Source: Fragilaria crotonensis
Taxonomy: Eukaryota > Bacillariophyta > Fragilariophyceae > Fragilariales > Fragilariaceae
Direction: 5' to 3'
Assembly (NCBI GenBank): GCA_022925895.1
Contig: JAKSYS010000115.1
Span: forward strand, 50,950-114,949
DNA: 64,000 bases
In this document: positions 1 to 12,299 of the stretch, piece after piece
Numbering within the stretch: position 1 is the stretch's first letter
Layout of the letters: each line of letters begins with the position of its first letter
Program-made: the position numbers and the translations under genes
Notes under the pieces: model-generated
Told to the model about the DNA's origin: nothing
Seen by the model: only the letters and a program-made list of their open reading frames with translations
Databases searched by the model: none

Positions 1-94
1 ATTGAAAGCTGGAAAATACAATCATGTGCAATGACACAGCAACAACAAGAAAGACATGAGTACAGTACAGGCACAGTGTTGTACGGAAGCCTCC

Positions 95-1530
95 AAGGTA
101 CTGTCGTGGTGCGAACTTGTCCCAGTACTTGACAGCACCATGAGTACAGTACGTAGACAATGGTACAGACACAACAGGAGTACCTCAACAACTCAATCAG
201 TCACTCACAATGATGGAAACGTAAGACAAAACAATCCAAAACTCATGAACAAGGACGAGAGTTAAGTGCCCTTGTTAGTGGAAAGGAAGAAGAAGCAAAG
301 GGCAAAGGTGCCAAGCACAGAATGGAACATTCAATGTGGTGTTGGGCATGACACCAAGTTGTGGCGTTGACAGCAGAAGCATTACCTCCACCAAGGTACC
401 ATCGTACTCCCAGTACTTGGCAGTACCATAAGTACGGTACGTAGACGACGGTACAGGCACAACGTAGTGTTATACCGTAGCCTCCAAGGTACTGTCGTAC
501 TCCCAGTACTTGGCAGTACCATAAGTAGGGTACGTAAACGACGGTACAGGCACAACGTAGTGTTATACCGTAGCCTCCAAGGTACTGTCGTACTCCAGTA
601 CTTGGCAGTACCATAAGTACGGTACATAGAGGACGGTACAGGAACAACGTAGTGTTACACCGTAGCCTGCAAGGTAGCTACTGTCGTGCAAACGCGTCCC
701 AGTACTTGACAGCACCCTGAGTACCGTACGTAGACAACGGTACTGGCACAACGGGAGCACCTCAAAACTCAATCAAAAATCACCATGATGGAAACAATCC
801 ATCAACACAACAATCAACACCAAAAAAAACCATTTGCAATCTTACCACTTGAGAGTGCAATGTTTTGTTGGTGGGGAAGGACGAAGAAGGGGCGAAGATG
901 CCAAAGAATGGAGCATCAATGTGGTGTCGGGCATGACACCAAGTGGTGGAGTGCTCAAACGAACGACGAACGAAGTGTGAGATGTGACACTTCCCGCAAA
1001 AAAATCACGTACGGTTCTACTAAAGACAATACTGTGGCTGAAAAAGATGTAATTCCTTGTAGAAATATACAGCATGCACTGGTATTGGTGCCAAAGAATT
1101 AATCAGTACATACTATTGCCTACAATTCTACGGTTTGTTGTTGAAAACACAAGATCACGTAGTACGTAGCATAGTGTCATAGGAGTACTCGCTGACACAA
1201 TACTGAACTAAAGATTATACGATACCACCATACCATAGTACACAAAACACAGTACCGTACACAGTACCACACTAGCATATACACAGTTCGTGTATCCTGT
1301 ACAACCATAAACAGTACAAGAACTTTTGTACACGATAGCTACTACAGCAATCATGCACCACACCTTAGCTACCATACTGTACACCACCGCACCATAAACG
1401 TACTGTAGCACGCACCGAACACCATGCACCGGACACCATAGTACTTGTACAACGTACAATGTACAGCGTATAACAACGAACCATTGCGCTAGTACGGTAT
1501 CCCAGCAGACACTGTAAAAAACGCTGTATA
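95..1530. repeat. Large GTAC-rich direct repeat, unit A
   Basis: This block and the one at 1858-3185 align along their whole length in the same orientation. Shared landmarks include CAGTACTTGACA near the start, AGAGTTAAGTGCCCTTG at 258 and 2049, and ACACAATACTGAACTAAAG near 1195 and 2886. Both end in GCAGACAC followed by an A-rich run. They differ by substitutions, an extra 92 bp internal unit in A and an extra ~35 bp in B. Open frames inside are short, overlap on both strands and have the low-complexity composition of the repeat, so I call no gene. The block is dense in GTAC. Confidence 0.85.
391..666. repeat. Nested ~92 bp tandem repeat, three copies
   Basis: Three consecutive copies begin near 391, 484 and 576. 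Each holds AAGGTACTGTCGTACT, CAGTACTTGGCAGTACCATA, a GTACGTAGACGACGGTACAG-like stretch and CGTAGTGTTATACCGTAGCC. Diverged relatives flank the array (95-190 and 667-760). Unit B has two copies, at about 2183-2365. Confidence 0.85.
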
Positions 1531-1857
1531 CTGTACACTGTACGGCACAACCAATAGTCCATCCACGATACAAACATACTCCAGTATGTCGTACAAAACA
1601 CGTACAGTACTCGGTGTTTTATGTGTGTCGAAATTATGAAGAAAAAAGCTCAGGAATAATACCGCAGTAGTTCAGGAGCAAAAAAATTCTTCATAAAAAT
1701 GAGGAAACAGCAAACATCGGAATCCTGAACTAAATAAATAAACCTGAACAATACTTCAGGAATCCTGAGCTAAATATGGGAATCCTGAAATTTTTCCAAT
1801 AAATATGATAAAAAATTCTTGTATCAACTATGGTACTTAGTTTTGGCACCCTTAGAT
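1531..1857. other. Spacer with short AATCCTGA direct repeats
   Basis: AT-rich spacer between the two large repeats. The motif GGAATCCTGA recurs three times between about 1718 and 1790, twice followed by RCTAAATA. No open frame of note and no recognised element. Confidence 0.5.
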
Positions 1858-3185
1858 GAAGGTACTGTTGTGGTGCAAACTTGTCCCAGTACTTGACAAC
1901 ACCATGAGTACAGTACGTAGACAATGGTACAGGCACAACAGGAGCACCTCAACAACTCAATCAGTCGCTCACAATGATGGAACCGACGATTCAACACAAC
2001 ATTCTTGCTCACATAAGACAAAACAATCAAAAACTCATGAACAAGAACGAGAGTTAAGTGCCCTTGTTAGTGGAAAGGAAGAAGAAGCAAAGGGCAAAGG
2101 TGCCAAGCACAGAATGGAACATTCAATGTGGTGTTGGGCATGACACCAAGTTGTGGCGTTGACAGCAGAAGCATTACCTCCACCAAGGTACTGTCGTACT
2201 CCCAGTACTTGGCAGTACCATAAGTACGGTACGTAGACGACAGTACAGGCACAACGTAGTGTTATACCGTAGCCTCCAAGGTACTGTCGTACTCCAGTAC
2301 TTGGCAGTACCATAAGTACGGTACATAGAGGACGATACAGGAACAACGTAGTGTTACACCATAGCCTGCAAGGTAGCTACTGTCGTGCAAACGCGTCCCA
2401 GTACTTGACAGCACCCTGAGTACCGTACGTAGACAACGGTACTGGCACAACGGGAGCACCTCAAAACTCAATCAAAAATCACCATGATGGAAACAATCCA
2501 TCAACACAACAATCAACACCAAAAAAAACCATTTGCAATCTTACCACTTGAGAGTGCAATGTTTTGTTGGTGGGGAAGAATGAAGAAGGGGCAAAGATGC
2601 CAAAGAATGGAGCATCAATGTGGTGTTTGGGCATGACACCAAGTGGTGGAGTGCTCAAACGAACGAACGAAGTGTGAGATGTGACACTTCCCGCAAAAAA
2701 TCACGTACAGTTCTACTAAAGACAATACTGTGGCTGAAAAGATGTAATTCCTTGTAGAAATATACATGACTGGTATTGGTGCCAAAGAATTAATCAGTAC
2801 ATACTATTGCCTACAATTCTACGGTTTGTTGTTGAAAACACAAGATCACGTAGTACGTAGCATAGTGTCATAGGAGTACTCGCTGACACAATACTGAACT
2901 AAAGATTATACGATACCACCATACCATAGTACACAAAACACAGTACCGTACACAGTACCACACTAGCATATACACAGTTCGTGTATCCTGTACAACCATA
3001 AACAGTACAAGAACTTTTGTACACGATCCATACTGTACACCACCGCACCATAAACGTACTGTAGCACGCACCGAACACCATGCACCGGACACCATAGTAC
3101 TTTTACAACGTACAATGTACAGCGTATAACAACGAACCATTGCGCTAGTACGGTATCCCAGCAGACACAGTAAAAAAAGCTGATT
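1858..3185. repeat. Large GTAC-rich direct repeat, unit B
   Basis: Second copy of the block at 95-1530. It carries two copies of the nested 92 bp unit where A has three, and lacks a few bases scattered through the right half (for example a short loss near 3028). The two copies are separated by about 330 bp of unrelated sequence, so this is a spaced direct duplication. No coding function is seen. Confidence 0.85.
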
Positions 3186-3189
3186 TCGC

Positions 3190-3555
3190 TGGCCCTGGAA
3201 TAGTCCTCCTGGTGGATCCAATGCATACTAACACCACTAAACAACTTCTTGGTGATCCTTCCAAGCCCAAAGATAATCCAGAAATCCTTGAACTGAGCAA
3301 GGCCTGCCTCCATAATATTTGCTTGTCCTGTCAGCTTCAAGGTGGAATCCAAAACTTGGAGCATATGGACACAAATAGGTCACCGACAGGAGCAGCATTA
3401 TCAGCCTTGCATTTTTTGCTTTTACCATTGAGGTGATCAGTACCTTCTCTTATCATTGTCGTGTGCTCTCGGAAGCCCCAGTTGACCATTGTCAATCTTA
3501 TCCTCAGAATAGAATGATAAACGACAAAATTGCTAAATCGTTTGAATCCATACAA
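3190..3555 (-). pseudogene. Possible degenerate coding remnant, unrecognised
   Basis: Base composition changes abruptly from the GTAC-rich repeat. Two minus-strand frames could be one frameshifted product: one (3337-3555) contains CKADNAAPVGDLFVSICSKF, the next (about 3190-3364) continues with KFWIIFGLG-like hydrophobic sequence and SMHWIHQED. No family recognised, no credible start, and nothing similar nearby. It may be a transposon scrap. Unit B of the large repeat ends at its edge, so the duplication may have broken it. Confidence 0.25.
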
Positions 3556-3640
3556 ACTGGAACACTCTCAACTCCCTCTTGCTCCACTCGCTTTCACCAT
3601 TGTGATGACGCTATTGCATCTTGGGTCTGATTAATTGTAT

Positions 3641-5545
3641 TGATTCTGCCACGCTACTTCGCTTGGGTGATGACCTACTCAGATGGTAACAAAGGTGAAG
3701 GAGATAAAACAAAGAGTCCACAAGTAATAAGCCAGTCTCCGTCTCCAAGCATCTACCCCCGCAAACGCCTCTTTAACTTTTCCGGCTAGCCCGAGCCTGT
3801 ACATTACCCCGTACAGGTCTGTACAGTGTACAGTACCAACGTATTGGCTCTCATGCAAAGCACGTTGATGGATGTACGACCAATAGAAGCAAAACAGGAA
3901 GCAGTCATGTATTGCCATCCGATCTCATGTTGATCTGCGAGACTGCGAGTCGATGTGACGTGCGACATCGATGATGGCACACAAGGAAACTGTGCATTGT
4001 GCAGTCAATCGTTGGCAGTACGCATAAAACACAATCGACAACAAAGTGCTAGTGGTAGTAACATTGTCACTTCATAAACTTGCTGAAACGAGGATTGCAT
4101 TGTTATACTCACGCCGTGAAAACGGGCGTTTTGTGGAACAAGTTCTCGTGGATCCACCGGTGGGTGTGACATCGACGGCCTTTGATAACATCATGGCCCC
4201 GTATAAGAAGAGAGTATGGACGAACAACTATAGTTGAGTCTCGACGATCAAGATGACCCTGTCGAAAACGCGTGGAGAGTTACCTGCCTTGTCGTCGTCG
4301 ACTGGGTCATTCATTACAACAAGGGATGCCTTACGCGAGACCAAGGGACGCTCCCTCTTCAACAATTTGGCTCAAGTGCTTTAGGGCACTAGAAGACTGT
4401 TGTGGGTGTGATCAAATATCAGATCAGATCCTTCTTGTTTGGAAAGTTATCATCGGGTGCAGTTCATCCATGGATCCCCCTACCGCGATATCCAAGAACG
4501 TCGAAGTGACGGTTCGCCCTGTTCATGGATCACTGCGCTGGTGCTGTCGACGCACTGGAAAACGCCCTTCGTGATACAATACTTTAGCTGTTCCAAGGTC
4601 GTATCGCGATGTGTCCGTCCAGTAAGAACATATCCGGCGCCGTGACTTTGAAGTGCATCAATGCGCTTGTTTCAGGTCTCGCTCGATTTGCCTACAATTG
4701 GCGCTCAACTCTCAAGACCATGACCTTGATCAACAGGTCTATGTTCAATATCGTAGGCGAGGCCTGATCTTATGCTCGATTGATTCAAAAGGTATTCCTC
4801 TCGTCGTGAACTATTCGAGGTCTGATTCCTGCATCGGGTGATAGGCACTTTCGCAGATGCTGCTATAATCGTTTCTCTGCATACCTGTCGACACTGATTC
4901 GCATCAAGGTCAAGACGGCAAATGTTGAAACCGCTCGTTCTCGAAATAACAGTCCATGAACTTGAACGAGCCGGCTCCTCGGGCGCGGCTGCATCCTTCG
5001 CTCCAGTCATGAACGCCCAAGATAGTAACCAAGAACTTGAAATGCATCGAAACCTTGCTCTGGCACGCCCACTTGCCATCCGTGGCAAACATTAAGGAAC
5101 TCTAACGCAACGAAACTGGCAGTCATGTTGGAGCAAATTGGGATGGATGCCCGACCGAATTCCGCAGTGCCACATCAAGAGACAGGAAAAGGTTCTGTCA
5201 CGTGCAAGAAAATTGCCGACGCAGTACCGATGCGGCGGCTTAGGCGTCGAACGGCTTGAGTCAAATCAGCCAAAAGGTCGATGCCTTTTGAAACACATTC
5301 CGATAGAAGGCAATGGAACTAACAAGAACCTAGAGACCAGGTCACTAACATGAAGTCGGATCTGGATCTCGTTGTCATTAATGTATTCTGATAATTTATA
5401 TCGTACGTCTCTTGTCCCGATCACTGGTCGTTTATTTCGTACACGAGGATGTCGGCACCAAATGTGATTCGAACGATAATGTATATATGACGAGGGGACA
5501 ATCATTTTCCCTCTTCGCACACCAGCCGTGGTCGCGGCGATCCTG
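3641..5545. other. Intergenic, no supported gene
   Basis: Open frames here are short, mostly start at non-ATG codons and show no motif I recognise. Coding-like stretches around 4046-4237 and 4500-4850 (plus strand, changing frame) could be a decayed gene, but I cannot name it. Confidence 0.4.
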
Positions 5546-8500
5546 TCATCGTCTTGATAAACGACGCCTCTTCCGTTTTCTGCAGTTCAATTCCTCATGA
5601 TGCCACAATAGATTCGCTTCACAAACCTTGGAATGTACCTCAAGACAGCTTGCAATTTCAACCAATTCACATTTGCGAGCAATGTCCAAAGCTGTCGATC
5701 CTGCTTTATTCCGAACACTCACATCCACCCCGTCGACTTCCAAAAGCTCACAAACCTCATCCAACCGGCCTCTAAGGGTCGCCCAGATAAGGGCTGTGTT
5801 GCCGTGAGGCCCTTGAACGTTCACATCCACATTGTCATGTTTTAAAAACGCGAGAAGCATTTCCCGTTGATCCTCTATAGTGGCCAAGTAAAAGGCCGTG
5901 CGACCCTTATCGTCTGTAACATTTATATCCAACTTCTGGTGTGTTAACAAGAGGTGTACGATGCAAAAATCAGGCTCAGATCTGTACCCATGTTCCTTGG
6001 AGCATGCAATCATGAGTGGTGTTCGTCCGTCATAATCCTGCGCATTTACATCCACCGCCTTGTGTTTCAATAACTCGCAGGCGATGCGCAAGTTTCCATT
6101 GGAACATGCTATGATGATTGGACTGCGCCCACTATTATCTTGGGCATTCACATCCACCCCCTTGTGTTTCATCAACTCGCAGACGATCTGCAAGTTTCCA
6201 TTGAGGCATGCTATGAGGAGGGGAGTGCGACCACTTTTATCTTGGGCATTCACATCCACCAGCTCGTGTTTCATCAACTCGCAGACAATTTGCAACTTTC
6301 CATTGAAACAGGCGATGATAAGTGGAGTGCACCCGCTCTTATGCTGGGCATTCACATCCACCTCCTTGTGTTTCAACAAGGCAGAAACAATTCCTTCCAT
6401 ATCACTCCTGGAACACGCAGCGATGAGTGCTGTGCACCCTTTTGCATCGCGGGCATTCACATGCACCTCCTTATGTACCAACAACTCGAAGACAATATCT
6501 AGATTTCCCATGGCACATGCAATCATTAATGGCGTTCGGCCAGCACTATCTTGGGCATTCACATCCACCTCCTTGTGCTTTAGTAATGCTCGAGCAACTC
6601 TCAAATCGCCATACTCGCTGACGATGGCAAGTGGAGTGCGACCATAACTATCTTGGGCATTCACTTCCGTATCCTTGCGATTCAACAATTCAAAAACAAT
6701 GTCCAACCCTCCCTCGACACATGCGATAATGAGTGGTGTACGGCTCAATGCATCACTGATATTCAAATGTACCTCATTGTGTTTCAACAATGCGCAAACA
6801 GTGTCGAAATTGCCGTTGGCGCATGCAGAGTAGAGTGCTGTGCGACCTTCATTATCTTGGGCATTCACGTCCAAATCCTTGCGTTTCAACAACTCGCAAG
6901 CGATGGGCAAATTCTCGCGACCCTTGACACAGGCAATGAGCGGTGTGATGCCGTCATCATCTCGGGCATTCACATCCACCATCTTGTGTTGTAACAACGC
7001 ACAAACGATTCCCAGATTTCCATTCAAGCATGCGATGATGATCGGCGTGTGGCCATGCTTATCTTGAATATTAACATCCACGTCCTTGCGTTTCAACAGC
7101 GTGCATACCATGTCCAAATTTCTTGCGGAGCAGGCGATGATGAGAGGGGTGCACCCTATCGCATCTTGGGCATTCACATTCACCTCCTCGTGTTTCAATA
7201 GCTCGCGAGTGAGGTCAACATTACCATTTGCACATGCGATGATGAGTGATGTGGGGACATCATTATAGTGGGCATTCACATCCACATCCTTGTGTTTTAA
7301 CAACTCGCAAACGAGTTCCAAGTTGCCAACACTGCTTGCGATAAAGAGCGGTGTGCGGCCATAAACGTCTTGCGTATTCACATATACCTCCTTGTGTTTA
7401 ATCAACATGCAAGCGATATCCAACTTTCCGTCAGTGCATGCAATGCTGAGCGGTGTGCGACCATACTTATCTTGTATATTCACATCCGCATCCTTGTGAT
7501 TTAATAGCTTGCAAAGATGTCTGAGTATCCCTTGGCGCATGAAATAATCAGTGGAGTGCTCCCACCCTTATCCTGAGCGTTCACATCCACAGCCTTGTGC
7601 TTCAACAAGGCGCAAACAATGTCCATATGTTCCATGAAGCACGCAGTGATGAGGTGCACCTGCATCTTTTGCATTCACATCCACCGCCTTGTGGTCCAAT
7701 AACTTGCAAACGATTTCAAATGACCATAACCGCTTGCAGTGATAAGCGGTGTGTAATGTTCTGTAAAAACTCAGGCGTTGACATCAACCTCCTTGCATTG
7801 CAACAGTTTGCAAACAATGTCCAAACTTCCCTTGGCGCATGCGATGGTAAGTGGCGTGTGGCCAAAACGATCCCTAATATTCACACCCACCTCCCTGTGT
7901 TTCAACAGCTCGCAAACATTTCCCAGATTACTCCTGAAGCACGCAGTGGCAAGCGGTGTGCGGCCATCATTGTCTAGGGCATTCACGTCTACATCCCTGT
8001 GCCCTAACAACTCGCAAACAATGGTCAAATCATCCTTCACGCATGCAACAGTGAGTGGTGTGCGGCCGTACACATCCTTGATGTTCACATCTAACTCCTT
8101 TCGTTTCAACAACTCACGAACGATTGCCAAATGACCGTTGCCGCTTGAAGTGATAAGTGGCGTGTAACGTTCTGCATGAGCTTGGGCATTCACTTTCACG
8201 CCCTTGTGCTGCAACAATGCGCAAACAATGTCCAAACTTCCTCTGGCACATGCGATGATGAGTGGTGTGCGGCCTGAACCATCACTGATATTCGTATCCA
8301 CCTCCTTGTGTTTCAACAACTCAGACACAATGTCCATCTTTCTCTTGACGCATGCAGCGACGAGTGGTGTGCGACCATCGTTACCTTGGGCATTCACATC
8401 AACCATATCGTGTTTCAACAGCTCGCGTACAATGTCTAACTTTCCTTGGCGCAGGCATTGATGAGCGGTGTGCGACCGTGCCTATCCCGAACATTCACAT

Positions 8501-8726
8501 CCACCCCGGTTTGTCTCAGGAGCTCGTAAACAATTTCGAAATGGCCGTAGGCGCTTGCAATGAGAAGAGACGTGAAACCTCGTTCATCCTGGCAATTCAC
8601 GTCGGTCCCCTGTATACATAGTCGCAGGCCTCTACGAACCTCGGATGATAGGCCGGGTGTGCCGCTTAAGATCAAATTTATTTTGTTCTTGAATCTTTCG
8701 TGTTCGGAGCAATTCAGAGACGTCAT
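5546..8726 (-). pseudogene. Ankyrin-repeat protein gene, frame-broken
   Basis: Read leftwards, three open segments form one array of ~34-residue ankyrin repeats with consensus DVNAQDxxGRTPLIIAC followed by GNLDIVCELLKHKEV. Segment 8436-8726 starts with ATG (MTSLNCSEHERF) and holds two repeats; 7771-8418 holds six; 5546-7540 holds eighteen and ends in a basic tail, RKRKRRRLSRR, a possible nuclear signal. Ankyrin arrays bind proteins; the partner is unknown and no catalytic domain is attached. Breaks: near 8445 restoring one G (GGGA read as GGA) rejoins segments one and two; 7541-7770 has an in-frame TGA where the paralogous repeat has CAA, plus at least two frame changes. The last break is too complex for one sequencing slip, so I call a pseudogene, though 5546-7540 could still be expressed. 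No intron signals explain the breaks. Confidence 0.8.
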
Positions 8727-9573
8727 TGTTCGGTTGTGATCGGAGCGGAGGCGCGTTACGATCTATATGATGAAGAAGGGTTGAATGTGTAAACGGTAGT
8801 AGCAACGATGTTAGTGGCACGAATGGGAGGAATGTGAACTACGTGATGGAATATCTTCCTTCGAACATTACGATTTGTTTCGGAGACGAAGGATCTTACC
8901 TTGTTGGAGGGCGGATTCTCTGTTGACAGGATGACAACAGCAAACCGCAACTGATTGATGCAGAGTTCAATCGGGCGATGGTGGGCTGCCTTGGCGTTGT
9001 GACTGCTGTATATTGTATTTACAAGTAGAGACTGCCTTAGAGCTGAGAGGTCAACAGGAGTTGAATTTGGATCAACTCGATCACTGCTGTGACTGATGAC
9101 CCCGTGTTGGTGACAACAACATAATTAGCACGTTTCAACACATCACCAGATGCTTCAAGTACGTGGTACACCGAGACACCGAGACTATACCACCTTTATT
9201 AAATAATTCACTTCTTCCTGTTGAAGTGCAAAACGGCATTCTGCTTTTCGTGTCTTTTAGTCTTCTCATGTGTGTACAGTATGTATATATATATGTCGCT
9301 CAGTTGTACAAGAAAATCCTAGGATTATTCTGGAATCTAGGCCAGTACCTGTACCATGTACTGTACGTCGTACATGTTGGCGAGGCGTGGATCCTTCACA
9401 TAGATTGGGTGACGTTTCGCGGCTATGATATTTAAGTCACACTTACGTACATGGCAATTCACAAAACAATTGCAATTCGACCGTGCTGTAATTCATCTAT
9501 CAACTCGTAGTACGATACGCATTTGACCAGTAGTACGACTAGTAATTGTATGTATACACTTCTACTCGTTTAG
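8727..9573. other. Intergenic, upstream of the ankyrin gene
   Basis: No gene supported. It should contain the ankyrin gene promoter at its left edge. A 90-codon plus-strand frame at 9163-9435 is hydrophobic and GTAC-rich and looks like chance. Confidence 0.4.
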
Positions 9574-10393
9574 TATTACTCTAGGACTACACTATCCACT
9601 ATCCACTATCTGCCCCCGTCACGACGTCCCGGCGGCCAATTGAACAATCCAGCGACAAAAGTTGGAACTCCAAACAAACCTATTGATGGCAAATTTTACG
9701 GTACATTACCTCTCAATCCTGGAGACTCATTCACAAGGTTTGGTGGTTACAACCAGGTCGCTTTTCCTCGCTATGGCTTCACGACCAGCATCGACATCTA
9801 CCTTGACAAATCCAAGATCATTCTCCCGACACTACCTGACACCAAAAGACAGTTGATCGAGTATTCTTCAGCCGTCAGCAGATTTACACCAGACCCCACT
9901 ACTCCGACTAATTTTCACTTACGTGACTTCATTTTCCATGTTGGCTCTAATGCTGACGGTTATTTCATTGTGTCCGGTGATAACAACGCCAACTTTAATG
10001 ATCTGTGGAGTTATCCCCCCTGAGGCAACCATTACAGAATCCGGCTGGTACACATTCAAGCATGACTTCCACGATTTTGGCGACCGCACTCTCGAAGTAA
10101 CCATGACCGTATCGAAAACCGGCGATGCTAAGCATACTATAGGGACTTGGAAGCGGAACACTGCAACTGACAATCTCGATACTATTGTCGCTGGCAACCG
10201 CTATGGCTGGTTCACATACAACGCAATCGCCGACCTTCCGATTGATAACGTGACTCGCTCGGGTGGGGCCATTGTGAAGAAAGCAAGCGAGTATGCCAAC
10301 AACGGATGGAAGACAGTCTTCAAGAAGAATTACACTCCTTTTTCCAGTCAGAAGGAATGCGAGAATTATTCGAAGAAGAAGCTCAGAAACTAA
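9574..10393 (+). pseudogene. Frameshifted gene of a beta-rich family
   Basis: Two overlapping frames read as one protein. The first (to 10023) includes LRDFIFHVGSN and FIVSGDNNANF; the second (from about 10015, to 10393) includes SGWYTFKHDF and NRYGWFT and ends in a lysine-rich tail. The order HLRDFxFHV, SGWYTFxH, GNRYGWFT resembles a beta-sandwich-like family in bacterial and algal surface or secreted proteins; this is from memory and tentative. The frame changes exactly at a run of six C (10015-10020) followed by TGA, so a homopolymer indel is the likely cause. The upstream frame is closed by TAG at 9571 and has no ATG before 9640, so the 5' end is missing or lies in an unseen exon. No signal peptide is visible. 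Confidence 0.55.
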
Positions 10394-11224
10394 TTCTCTC
10401 ATCTGGATGTCAATGATGGATGATGACTCGAAGAACACGTTACTAGTCGTTATGCAATACACTTGTAGTATATATAGTACATGTAACCGATAGGCACAGT
10501 AGGAGTACTGCAATAGGTCCATCATTTGGTGGCTGTACGAAGTAGTCGTAAGGCATACAAATGGACAGAGCACACTCACCACGCCATGGACTGCACTCTC
10601 TCGACTTGAACGTGGGAAACTGTAGAACTTGTCCACCATGGAGTTGTTCGCCTCAGTTTGCGTCTGTCACTACCTCACAAAGGCAGTAGTTGCCATTGCC
10701 GCTACTCAATGCGGCCAACGTCATTGTTAATAAGAGGACAAAGGTAAGGAAGGTTAAGTATTTTTCATCTAGTACAAGGCATATGCTAAAGGACAGGGTG
10801 AAGCTATACCTTCTACCGTTTTTCCTCCTCTGCCGCCGGTAGAGGCCTTGTTTGGGATGGGATCTAAACTCGGTGGGTTCTGGCAACACCAGAGCGAGGA
10901 AAGAAGAGTCGTAGAGCCACGCCGTGGTATAGTATAATTCGCTTCTCATATAGAGTCCTCCAGGAGACACAATGTTGTGCGATGCCACCATTTAATCACA
11001 CGTGAAAGCTTCCCAACATGGGAAGAACAAACAGCATGCTTTGCTATCGATGCCCGAAGGATTCGCGCACGAGAAGAGTCATGGGAGTACACCGGTAAAA
11101 GCCGTCATCGCCGTGGAGTTAAAAGTATCCGCATCACTTCTTGTATGACCCTTTGTCCACTCTCCTCAAGTTGAAGCATTTCGCTGGTTTGAGCCGCATG
11201 ACAATCGTGATTGCAAAAGCTCAT
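10394..11224. other. Intergenic, no supported gene
   Basis: Short frames on both strands without recognisable motifs. Contains TATATAGTAC-type low-complexity sequence near 10465. Confidence 0.4.
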
Positions 11225-12249
11225 TCAAGACGAGAACTCGAAAATCCCTTGTTCGACAAGATGGTTCGTCAGCATGTGCATAAAAACAAATCGTGGCTCA
11301 ACTCCGTAGTACGCTTCCATGTCGCCTGCGATACTATCTGTTCCAAACGATCGCTCGTAGATAGCTCCACCCCAATTGATGTACGTCATACCTGATTCAT
11401 GTGGAAGAGAGTCAATAAAGTCCATACTAACGTTGCTCATCGACCCAATGTCTTGTTTTTGTTGTTGTATTTCATCGACATGGTCGTAGTTGGGACTCCG
11501 GTCTGGTGGGTGAACTCAAGGCACGTTAGTAGGAGATCCAATATGCGTCCGCAACGGTCAAGTTTGCCATTGATTTGGCATTCGTTTTCTTTCAAAACTT
11601 CCCAAATCCCCACACTAACAATAATCACATCGAAGTCAAGAATGTTCGTTCTGGGTGTGTGACTGAGATTTATTTCCCTTCGAAGAAATTCTTGAACATC
11701 GGCTGCACATGGTAACCAGCTTACCAGAAAGCTAATCTCCGAGGCATTGTTCGAGCCAGGCATGGGCCGGCACACGAATGGAGCTCGGAAGGTGTCTCCA
11801 AACACTGGACATGGTTCGACGACCCTGCCCCTGCCGACGTTGATACGTCTGTGATAGATGCACCGCTTGTTGACGTCAATAGTGTCTTCACTGTTGAGAT
11901 CCATTTCGTTCACGGACGTGTTATTCAGAACATGATATATGGTTAATGATCCTCTTCGAATAGTCGAATCACCTAGCCACCAAACCTTCTTATTGGCCTA
12001 CAGTCGTTTTAGTTCATTGGTAGAGTACAAACGCCACGGCGGAGGCGGAATCCAAGTGTGACCAATCCAGCTTCCAGTCATGTTCCGATTCGAACGCAAT
12101 TCTCGGAGAATAACAGCACTCGTGCTTGTACTCGTCCGTGTGTCAACATTCCACAATTCGTATTGCTGTGGAACTGCTGGAATGTTGACATTCAAGAAGA
12201 AAGAAAGGATAAACACCACCACCGTCGCCACCAGGCAACGTGATCGCAT
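11225..12249 (-). pseudogene. PC-esterase-like membrane protein, pseudogene
   Basis: Third, inverted and decayed member of the family that is intact at 22837-23853 and 26263-27267. It keeps the anchor (VATVVVFILSFFLNV), TWIPPPPWRLYS, the GDS block VWWLGDSTIRR, CRPMPGSNNASE and the C-terminal NWGGAIYERSFG and MLTNHLVEQG. Breaks: a TAG in place of the conserved Trp codon just before ANKKVWW (near 12000), and a frame change with loss of about twenty conserved residues around 11440-11480. The TGG-to-TAG change is a substitution, so this is real decay. Unlike the other two it also has an insertion, DVNKRCIYHRRINVGRG. ATG at 12247-12249 matches the start of the intact copies. Confidence 0.8.
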
Positions 12250-12299
12250 CACACTATGTTTGTCATGCAAACGATAAGGGTGTGATTTTAATTTCATGT

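Noticed and set aside
56-772. Open frames of 60-134 codons on both strands in the left repeat
   Set aside because: They overlap one another, repeat with the 92 bp unit, and have Tyr/Cys/Val-rich composition dictated by GTAC. No gene.
1208-1601. 121-codon minus-strand frame rich in Val, Tyr and Cys
   Set aside because: Composition follows GTAC-rich DNA; unit B does not keep the frame intact.
6060-6647. 195-codon plus-strand frame opposite the ankyrin gene
   Set aside because: Antisense shadow of the ankyrin repeats; its periodicity equals the repeat length.
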